Part shown: positions 47,701 through 56,599 of the stretch, one piece after another
Layout of the letters: the number at the start of each line of letters is the position of its first letter
How positions within the stretch are numbered: position 1 is the first letter of the stretch
Assembly (NCBI GenBank): GCA_015183035.1
Contig: JACZZP010000001.1
Coordinates: 2,790,001-2,854,000, forward strand
DNA length: 64,000 nt
Direction of reading: 5' to 3'
Source of the DNA: Meloidogyne chitwoodi
Taxonomy: Eukaryota > Nematoda > Chromadorea > Rhabditida > Meloidogynidae
The notes under the pieces: model-generated
What the model was told of the DNA's origin: nothing
Database searches by the model: none
Seen by the model: only the letters and a program-made list of their open reading frames with translations
Program-made: the position numbers and the translations under genes

Positions 47701-50700
47701 ACCTCTATGACCTATGAAAGCACTTGTGAACTTGAGATCGGCACAGATGAATCTTAATTTTAAATTTAATTTTTATTATATCTTACTCAAACAATTTTAT
47801 ATCAAGTGTAATCTCTTCTTCATCTCGTGTAAATGTTATATTTTGCATAAGATTTAATTGTTGAAGTACTGGACCAAGTTTGACTTCCAAGTTCTCTCTA
47901 TTATCATCGCCATCATAAATTGCTAACAAAGAAAGGTTGAATGGGCTGTTGGGTCTCTCCACATTTCCAATTACCATGCAGAATTTTGTTGATCTTCCGC
48001 CTTTATCTCCAGTTACGATTAACATGATTTTATCGTGAAAATTTTCATTAATTTTAAGTTGCCCTAAGATTAGGGGTTAAAAGTTTTAAAAACTCAAGCA
48101 TACCAAATTTTGATAAAATTGTAAGCCTTGAAGAGAGAACTTGCGCAACATTCATGCAAACATAAGAATTATTCACCCACTTCCATTCCACTCCTTTAGA
48201 CCATTCTTTTTTTAATTTTTTGACTTGAGTTGTTGGAGCTAATCTGTCGTGTCCAAATTCTCGTAAACAATGTTTAAATTTTTCGCGCTGTTTTGCTGTT
48301 AGCGCAGAAGCAAGATAAGAGGCAAGATCATTCTCCGCTGAAATTCTCCATTCAGAAGGGGAGAGATGCTTTTCAACTCTTAATATGAGTTGACTAGAAC
48401 TTAAGCCTTCTGGTGTTGCTTAAATTTAAAATTAAAAAATCAAATAATTAAAAATCATACTTGGACGAGTATTTCTAATTTCATTAGAAATCCTCTTTGC
48501 TATCTGATTCGACCGTCTTGAAGTTAAATTTTCCAATGGTTGTAGTGGTTTTTTGTTGCAATAGTTTTTCGATTTTTCGTCTAAATTTGTTGTTTAAAAA
48601 CGTTCATATACCTAATCTACGTTGTTCATTTGGAGATGAATTATCTGATTGAAGAAATTCAGGATAAGTTTGTGTTTCCTTGCTTCTCTGATTCGTTATA
48701 GTCTGAATAGCCACATTTTTTCCTTTACTTTCTGTTTGTGTACCAACAGATCTCAATTGAGGAAATGTTTGTGTCTGAGTACAAACACTTTTCATTCGAG
48801 GAAGTGTTTGCGTCCTGATTGATTTCATTTGAGGGATTGTCTGAATACCAACATCCTTGGTTTTGCTACAAGTTTCACTGGAACTTTCTTCAGAACATGT
48901 TTGAACTAAATTAAAATTAAAAGATTATAAAAAACCAAAAAAACCTCTTGATCCTTTGTTCTGTTTACTTGCTTCCATTCTATATTTATTTGCTTTAGAT
49001 AATTTTGAAACATTTTTTTGTTGTTTCTCTTGTTGTTTGATCCATCGGATATTAATAGCGTCGAGTTTTCGCTTAGAAAATGATCTAGTTTTCATCTAAA
49101 CTTAAAGAAATTCATTGTGTATTAACTTTTGTAAAAGTGTATAAAAATAAACAAAAATTTTTTATTAGAATCTTAAAACAATAATCTATGAAATTGTAGA
49201 GCGGATTTTAAATAGTATGAAAAGTTTTCGAAATATAGGGTTTCAAAAGTCAAAACCTCAAAACGGAAACGAGAGTAATGTTTAAAATGAGAGATTAAAT
49301 AAATGAAAGAGAGGAAAAATGAGAGAGTGTGGTAAGAAATTTCCAATTGAAAGCGAGACGGTTAGATTTCCCATTTAACCCGCCGTGAACAGTAAAGTAC
49401 TTTTTTATTTTATTTATTTATTATTTTTTAATTTTTTAGGATTCTTTGGATTAAATTGTTCTTCAATATGTACACAAAACTGTCGAGATGGAAGTTGTGA
49501 TAAATATCAAGGTTTTATTTAAATTTTTTTATTTAAAAAAAATAATTTTTTTAAGGTATTTGTCTCTGTCCTGAAGGCTTTTTTGGTGATAAATGTGATT
49601 TGAAATGTCCATCTTGGATGTATGGAAAAAATTGTCAAATGTCTTGTCGTTGTTCAAAAGAGGCTACTCAAAAATGTGATTCCAAGGTTTAATTCTTTAA
49701 ATTTATTTTAATTTAAAATAAAATTAAAGACTGGCACTTGTCTTTGTCTTCCCGGTTTTCAAGGCATTAATTGCCAAAATCGCTGTAATTTTGGATTTTT
49801 TGGAGATAATTGTTCATTGGAATGTGACTATTGTCCTCGTAGAAATTGTGATTCAATTAATGGTCTTTGCTTGGATAACGGCTTTGAAATGATTTCAAAA
49901 TGTCAACCTGGTTATTGGGGTGAAAATTGTGAAAAAGGTTGATTTTATAATTTAAAAATTTTTTTAAAAATTTTTTTGACAGTTTGCCCAACTGGGAAAT
50001 ATGGAAAAAATTGTTCTTTAGAATGTAAATGTTCTGACATTTTAAATTTGTGTCATCCAGTTAGCGGTATTTGTCTTTTAAATGACTGCCCTAATAATCA
50101 AAAATATGGACCAAATTGTGTTTTTGATTGTCTCTGTGAAAATGGAGCAACTTGTGAATCTATGAATGGAACATGTTTTTGTAAGGATGGTTTTTATGGT
50201 GTTAAATGCAGTGAAAGTTTGTTTAAAATTTTGATTTTTTTTCACAATTTTAATTTTTTTCAGAATGTCCACCTGGACGTTTTGGTCAAAATTGTATAAA
50301 TATTTGTGAATGTCAAAACGGAGCAACTTGTAATTCAAACGATGGAAGTTGTGACTGTTTACCAGGTTTTTTTTTAATTTTATAACATTTAATAAAATGT
50401 TTCCAAGGCTTTCATGGAAAACATTGTGAGCGTCTCTGCCCTCATGGAACTTTTGGTCTAAATTGTATGCAAATATGTGATTGTGAGGTATCAGCAAATA
50501 GTTCAATTCATTTGGAATATAAATTGGAAGGTTAAATTGAAATTTATTTTGGGGGGAAATCAGGGAATTTGTCTAATTTAGGTAAACACTCCATTTATTC
50601 GCAAAAAAAGAATTTACGCTGACTTGAAAAATAAAATATTTATTTGCGAATAAATGGGTTGTGTACCTAAATTAGACATGTTCCAAAATTTGAATAAAAT

Positions 50701-53700
50701 AAGAAAAAATTTTTTGTTTTAATAAAAGGAGAAAGTCAACAACCAGAAACAACATTGCTTCATTTAGGCACAGACAATTGTAATCCAGTTGATGGTTCTT
50801 GTATTTGTCCTCCTGGATTTTTTGGAAAACGTTGTGAGAAAGGTTTTTTAAATTCTTTTATTTTTAATATAATTTAAAATATAAATTTTAGAATGTACAA
50901 ACGACAAATTTGGTATAGGCTGTTCTGGCATTTGTAAATGCCAAAATGGAGCAAGTTGTAATTCAAAGGATGGAAGTTGTAAATGTTCACCAGGTTTTTT
51001 TTATTTTATAAAATTAAAAAAATAAAAAGGTTTTCATGGACAATATTGTGAACGTCCCTGTCCTGTTGGTTCTTTTGGTGAACAATGTATGAACAAATGC
51101 AATTGTGCTGTAAATATAGAAGAAGAGGATATTAAAAGGTTTATTTAATTATATAAAATTAAAAAAAAAATTATATTAGATGTCACCACATAACGGGAGA
51201 ATGTTTATGCCCTCCAGGATTAATTGGACCATTATGCAATGTAACCTGTCCTCTTGGAACTTGGGGTTTTGGTTGTGTTGAAAAGTGTAACTGCTCGAAT
51301 GGAAAGTGCGATCCTGCTACTGGATTTTGTGAATGTTCTCCTGGATGGATGGGAAGAAACTGTGAATATGGTTTGTGAATATTATTTTAAATTTTCTACT
51401 TTTTTAAGACAAAATAAATTAAAAATAATAAGTTATGTAGTCTAAAAGAAAACTCAAACTTGTTCATGAACTCTGGCCAATCTGGCGGCAGTAAACTGCC
51501 GCCAGGCAGAGAACTTTTAACGCAGCATGTGAAAGTCGGTGGAGTTAACCACTACACCACCGACTATTTTCTATTTAATTTTACTTTTATATTTTTAAAT
51601 TTTCCCTCTAGATTTTCAATTTTCACTCATTTTTTTAGAATGCCCATCCAATTTATTTGGATCGAATTGTCTTTCACATTGTTTATGTGCAAATAATGGT
51701 AAATGTAATTCCACAAATGGTGAATGTATTTGTACATCTGGATGGACTGGGAAAGGATGCGAATTTCGTTAGTTTTTTTAAAAAAGATTTTTATAAATTT
51801 TATTTTTAAAGCATGTCCTTTTGGTCTTTTCGGTATTTCTTGTAATGATAAATGTGATTGTTTAAATGGAGCAAGTTGTAATCACACAAATGGAGAATGT
51901 ATTTGTCTACCTGGATGGACAGGAGAAAAGTATTAATTTTTATTTAATTTTAAAAAAGATATTTAAAAAAATATTCTGTCAGATGTGACAAAAAATGTGA
52001 AGATGGACGTTTTGGTACAAATTGTTCACAACAATGTCAATGTCAAAATGATGCAATTTGTAATCATATAAGTGGTCATTGTCAATGTATGCCTGGTTGG
52101 AGAGGAAAGAAATGTAACCGAGGTTTATTTCTAATTTTATTATTTTTATTTATTTTATTTTTTTAAGTTTGTACCAAAGGCTTTTTTGGTCAAGACTGTG
52201 CGCAGTTATGCAAATGTTCTGGTTTTGAAGCATCTTGTGATCATATTACTGGTCAATGTGAATGTCCTCCAGGATTTAAAGGTCTTCATTGTGCTGAGGT
52301 TTTTTTAAAAAAATTAATTAATTTTTAATAAATTAAAATTAGAAATGTCTTCCCGGAACTTTTGGTGCCGAATGTTCCCAGCAATGCAATTGTAAATTAC
52401 CCAACCAAGAATGTAATCCTATCAATGGAAAATGTTTTTGTAAAGCAGGGTATTACTCTGAAGATGAACAATGTGAACAGAGTAAGAGAAAAAATAAATT
52501 AATTAAAAAATTAAAGGCAAACAAGTGAAAAGAATGGGGAAAGTCTATTGAAATATCTAAAAATTTATTTTGACAAATAAAAATTTTCCCTGATATGTAT
52601 TAATTATTTTTTAGATTGTATTCAAGGACGTTTTGGTATTGGATGTTCAGAAAAATGTGATTGTGAAAATGGAGCTAATTGTGATACTGAAACTGGAGAG
52701 TAAGTCAATTAATATTTTTTGTTTTTCTTTATTTTTTTTTAATTCCTTAAAAATAGATGTTTATGTTCTCCTGGCTTTATTGGTGCTCATTGTGAATTTT
52801 CTTGTCCAGAAGATCGTTATGGACCAAGGTTTTGATTTTTTTATAAATATGAATTAGTTAAAATATTTTTTAAGATGTTCAAATTTTTGTCTTTGCCAAA
52901 ATGAAGGAAAATGTGATCAAAATGGGGAATGTTTATGTCCACCAGGCTTTACAGGAAGTAAATGTACAGAGTTTTGTCCAACTGGACGATATGGACATAA
53001 ATGTAGAGATAAATGTCAATGCGCCGATGGATCTAAATGTGATCATGTTGATGGACATTGTCTTTGCGGGTTAGTATATTTTTTATAAATTTTTGAATTA
53101 AACGTTGAGTCTGAGAAATTATGTACTTTCGATTCTGATGAGAAATATTGTGTTTTTAGGTCTGAGAAATTTTATTTTTTTGTGAGAAATTATGCCTTTT
53201 AAGTCTTTAAAATTATTGTAATTTGTTTTAGTTTTGTTTTATGATTTTAGACCTGGCCGTATGGGTCCAACATGCCTTACTGAATGCCCACAAGGCCTTT
53301 ATGGATTTAACTGTTCACTTGAATGTGATTGTAATGGAGCTATTTGTGATCCTTTTAGCGGTTGTTGTCATTGTCCATTGGTTTTTTTAATTTTTTTAAT
53401 TAAATTTTTTCTTTTTTAAGGGACGATATGGTTCTAAATGTCAATTTGGTTAATTTTATTAAATAAAAATTTTCCAATTTTTAAATTTTGTTTCAGAATG
53501 TCCAACAGGAAAATTTGGTTTGTACTGTTCTAAATCTTGCTCATGTAAAAATGGGGCTAGCTGTAATAGTATAACAGGACAGTGTCTTTGTTCATCAGGT
53601 TATCATGGAGAGAAGGTTTAAGGGGAAATTTTAATAACTTTTAAAATTTTTTTTTTTAGTGTGAACAATTTTGTCCATTTGGCTTTTTTGGACCTCTATG

Positions 53701-54102
53701 TTCTTTATCTTGTGAATGTGCTGGACATAGATGTAATCCAATTAATGGAGAATGTATTTGTCCAATGGGAAAGAATGGAAAAGAATGTTTAGAAGGTTTT
53801 TTTTTAATTTATTTAAATTTAAAAAATATTTTCTTTAGACTGTCCAGAAGGTCAATTTGGCGAAACTTGTCGTCAACAATGTGAATGCTATAATGGAGCA
53901 AAATGTAATTCAATAGATGGAAAATGTCATTGTTTGCCTGGTTATTTGGGCCCAAATTGCAAATTGGAACTACGTGGTAATTTAAAAATTTTTTTTTAAT
54001 TTTAAAATTTATTAAAAAGATCCTGAAAGAATGGCTAAAAGAGGAGATTTGCCTGATTTTGATCAAATAATAATAAAACGACGAAAAAGGGCAAAAAATT
54101 AA
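41707..54102 (+). CDS. secreted EMI/multi-EGF protein (MEGF6-like), 1551 residues
   Basis: Thirty-four exons close in frame (4656 bases). First exons 41707-41831, 43337-43483, 44352-44461, 44506-44622; last 53839-53976, 54020-54102. Introns are mostly 40-60 bp. Order: signal peptide ([12 protein letters not shown]); EMI domain ([17 protein letters not shown] to [10 protein letters not shown], residues ~44-120); one EGF; calcium-binding-type EGFs starting DVNEC, DVDEC and DVNEC; a low-complexity linker (~380-445). Then follow about two dozen tandem eight-Cys EGF units of the MEGF/CED-1 kind (pattern G.FG..C...C.C.NGA.C...G.C.C..G..G..C). No membrane helix follows; the protein ends in a basic tail ([11 protein letters not shown]). 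That makes it closer to secreted MEGF6 than to the receptor CED-1/MEGF10. It is probably extracellular matrix. Intron 10 (46316-49439) holds a complete transposon; other introns carry MITEs. Confidence 0.92.
44215..44333. mobile_element. GTCTRA-family MITE, copy 1, in EMI/EGF intron 2
   Basis: Inverted arms contain TTGTCTGAATTAGGTACACA with CCATTTATTCGCAAG, against TTGCGAATAAATGG with GTGTGTACTTAAG. A sister copy is at 50565-50685 in another intron of the same gene. Non-coding; superfamily unknown. Confidence 0.75.
46374..46516. mobile_element. ATGGTCAA-family MITE, copy 2 (143 bp)
   Basis: The ends ATGGTCAATGGGACATAATGG and the complement match perfectly over more than 20 bases. It is the same family as 1916-2054 and lies 35 bp before the large transposon in intron 10 of the EMI/EGF gene. 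The perfect arms suggest it is younger than copy 1. Confidence 0.85.
46552..49387 (-). mobile_element. intact 2.8 kb DNA transposon, superfamily unassigned
   Basis: Terminal inverted repeats of 22 bp (one mismatch) start CACGGCGGGTTAAAYGGG. They are flanked by identical 6-bp copies of AACAGT at 46546-46551 and 49388-49393. The interior encodes one nine-exon transposase-like gene on the minus strand with no stop or frameshift. The element is 2836 bp and sits in a 3.1 kb intron of the plus-strand EMI/EGF gene. Its typical neighbour introns are about 45 bp. CAC...GTG ends recall CACTA-type or Chapaev-type elements, but those make 2-4 bp duplications. A 6-bp duplication is reported for IS3EU, Dada and Maverick types, whose ends or size differ. 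I therefore leave it unassigned. Confidence 0.88.
46777..49095 (-). CDS. putative DDE transposase with TQT-motif ladder, 671 residues
   Basis: Nine exons: 48945-49095, 48612-48905, 48461-48580, 48104-48418, 47787-48063, 47403-47752, 47162-47364, 46932-47123, 46777-46890. Total 2016 bases. Residues 1-50 are basic ([13 protein letters not shown]), possibly nuclear-targeting or DNA-binding. Residues 71-130 hold six TQT/IQT motifs 11 residues apart. A central region ends with [10 protein letters not shown] (Asp313) and [11 protein letters not shown] (Asp391). These are followed by [15 protein letters not shown], with a CxxC. The C-terminal third has [14 protein letters not shown] then [11 protein letters not shown] (Glu621 or Glu625). 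I propose Asp313, Asp391 and a Glu in 621-625 as a DDE triad of an RNase H-like fold. Similar G-D-x-G-G and S-E-Q-x-x-E-x-x-H blocks occur, as I remember, in unnamed repeat-encoded proteins of nematodes and Hydra. It may be active: frame and ends are both intact. Confidence 0.85.
50565..50685. mobile_element. GTCTRA-family MITE, copy 2, in EMI/EGF intron 16
   Basis: The arms TTTGTCTAATTTAGGTAAAC / CATTTATTCGCAAA and TTTGCGAATAAATG / GTACCTAAATTAGACA pair to form a hairpin. It shares its ends and the CCATTTATTCGC word with 44215-44333. Confidence 0.8.
51476..51575 (-). repeat. tRNA-like sequence in EMI/EGF intron 20
   Basis: On the minus strand GGTGGTGTAGTGGTTAACTC is a good A-box. A B-box-like AGTTCTCTGCC is weak. 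A perfect short palindrome (CTGGCGGCAG..CTGCCGCCAG) adjoins it. The CTGGCGGCA word is shared with 3209-3290. Likely a tRNA-derived repeat. Confidence 0.4.
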
Positions 54103-54868
54103 AATTTTTTAAATATTTTTAATTTAATTATTACTGCCAATATATTTTTTGAATATTTTTTGTTTTACCCAGTGACTGTTGTGGTCATTTTTTTTTAATT
54201 TTTGAATAAAAAATTTATTTAATAATTTTTGGATTATCTAACCGTAAGAGCCCTAAACCCTTTGATTTTAAAACAACATTCTGAGATATTTGTGCAACAA
54301 AACTTCTACAGTAGATTTGGTAAATGTTTATAAAATATAACATTAAATAAAACAAACATTCTAACAGTTATTAATGTTTTTAAAAACATCTAAATATTTT
54401 CTGTCAACAGGAAAACAATCAAAAATCAGAACAACCTCTAAACATTTTGTAAAAATATTAAACAAGGAAGCAAACAAAAATCAGAACAACATTTAAACAA
54501 ACATATAAACATTTTTAAAAAAACATTAAACAGGAACTCATACAATAATATTTTTACAATACCATCAAAGGCAACAATATTTAAAAACAAATAAATAATG
54601 TTTAACTAATTGAGTCTGCTTGATTATGGTTTTCGCTCAATTAAATTTATGTATATTTTTTTATACTAATTTATTACTTTTAAAAATTTTTTCTATAACG
54701 GCAAACATTAAAAAGAATAAAATTGCTTAAATTAAAAAAAGGATGAAAGATAAAAATCAGAAAAAAAATCTTTAATTTATTCCAATTTTTTTCCGTCTAT
54801 TGAACAGGAGAAAAAAGTAAAGCAAAGGCAACAATTATATTTATTAAAATTAAAAAAAAATTTTAAAT
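54103..54868. other. intergenic, short degenerate repeats
   Basis: This probably includes the 3' UTR of the EMI/EGF gene. Between 54360 and 54560 there are diverged copies of AAAATCAGAACAACCTCTAA and AAACATTTTTAAAAA, related to the CAGAATT/TTCTG arrays. No gene seen. Confidence 0.55.
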
Positions 54869-56561
54869 ATGATTTTAATTATTTTATTCGGATTATTTTC
54901 ACTTTTTGCAATAACTGAAAATAAATCGGACTTAGAGGTAAAAAATAATAATAATTTTTTAATATTAAAAATATTTCTTTTTTAGCAAGATTTAAATAAT
55001 TATAATTGGAGTGATTGGCTTTCAAATTTTAATAATAAAACAAAAGAAAAATTAGAACCAGAGTTTAAAGATTTTATTTACACAAATATAATGCAAGGAC
55101 AAATGGGGAATCAAGTAAAAATTTAATTTTTTTTTAATTTAATTTTTTTAAATTAAAAATTAAATTTAAATTAGCTTTATCGTTATGCTTCGTTATTTGC
55201 AATAGGTAAATATTTAAAAAGAACACCGGTTTATTTACACAATGAAACTGGACTTTTAAAAATGGAAGGAGAATTGGCAAAAATATTTCCAAATTTTTTT
55301 AAAAGAATTTATTACTTGGTAATTTTTTTGAGAGTTTTTTCCATCTATTTTTTATTTTTTTAAGAGACACGATTTTAACAAAACCGAAAAATTTCGATTA
55401 ATTGATTCTTGCTGTGATTATGTACATCCGCAAATGTAAAAAAATATTTTTAATGTTTCAAATAATTTTTTTATTTTTTAAAGAATATTAGAAACAAATC
55501 ATTCAAAAACTACAGGGTTAAAATTGGCCGGAGGGCCAACTTTAATTAATTACAAATATTTTCATCACATGAGAAATGATATACTTGAAATTTTTAAATT
55601 TAGTAATTCTTTAATTTGGAATATTACACAAATTTGGAATAATACTAAATTAAGGTAGAATAATTTAAAAAATTAAATTAATTTTTTAAATTAATTTTAT
55701 ATTAAATGATGATAATAATTCACTTAAAATTTGTGTCCATATTCGTGTTGGTGATTTTATTGGTATTGGTGAGTCAAAAAGTGAACAAATTGTTTCTGCT
55801 GTTAATTTTATTATGGCAAATTTAACTTCAAATTTACTTAATAAAAATACAAATTTTTCTTTGTTATTATTTGCAAGTCCAGACCAGAAAAAATTTATTG
55901 AAAATTTAAAATTTAAAAAAGAGGTTAAATTAAATCTTATTAAAAAATAATTTTTTTAGATGTTTAACAACATTTATAGAATATCCGATTTAAATTTGTC
56001 GCGTGGTGAAGAATTAGGACTTGCACATGAAGTTTGTGATTCTTTTCTGCATAGTGCACCATTGTCAACTTTTGGCTTCTGGATGGCTTATTTGTTGGCA
56101 GAAGTGAGTTTTTAAAATATTTAATTACTTTCCATAAAACCAACTAAAAAATCAGAATTTTATTAAAACATCTAAAAATAAAAATCAGAATTTTATAAAA
56201 AAATTAAAAATAAAATCAGAATTTCATAAAAACATCTAAAAATAAAATCAGAATTTCATAAAAACATCTAAAAATAAAATCAGAATTTCATAAAAACATC
56301 TAAAAATAAAATCAGAATTTCATAAAAACATCTAAAAATAAATACCAGAACATTATAAAAACATCTAAAAACACAACTCATTTTAAAATAATTCAGAATA
56401 CCCCAATCTTTACTATACACAAACAAATAAAAATGCATCCGTTTTACTTTGATACAATAAACAATTTACCACCAGAATGGTACCAAATCGAAGAGAAGGA
56501 TTTAATTTTAAACAAATCAGTAAAACAGAAAACATTATTTTTATTTAATGATTTTGTTTAA
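54869..56561 (+). CDS. GT11 alpha-1,2-fucosyltransferase-like protein with a broken splice acceptor
   Basis: Exons 54869-54937, 54986-55114, 55175-55318, 55365-55435, 55484-55654, 55707-55923, 55960-56103, 56397-56561 sum to 1110 bases (369 residues) in frame. An N-terminal hydrophobic stretch (MILIILFGLFSLFAI) is a signal or Golgi anchor. GT11 motifs are present. GQMGNQLYRYASLFAIGK is the first motif. CVHIRVGDF binds GDP-fucose. CDSFLHSAPLSTFGFWMAYL holds the C-terminal motif. Such enzymes add alpha-1,2-fucose to galactose in the Golgi; nematodes have many, affecting surface glycans. Oddity: the intron 55655-55706 has a GT donor but no AG at its end. The frame requires the exon to start at 55707 after ...ATTAAA. 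A G-to-A change at the acceptor would explain this, making the allele defective or dependent on a rare splice site. Confidence 0.82.
56150..56390. repeat. minisatellite in fucosyltransferase intron 7
   Basis: About six units of AAAATCAGAATTTCATAAAA plus ACATCTAAAAAT (31-32 bp). The core ATCAGAATT is the reverse of the TTCTGAT word seen in other arrays. Confidence 0.92.
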
Positions 56562-56599
56562 ACAACTTTTAATATTATTTGTTTTTCTCTTTCTTTCTT

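Noticed and set aside
50078..50506. 142-codon minus-strand frame
   Set aside because: Antisense shadow of EGF exons 14-16; the plus-strand Cys pattern is unmistakable.
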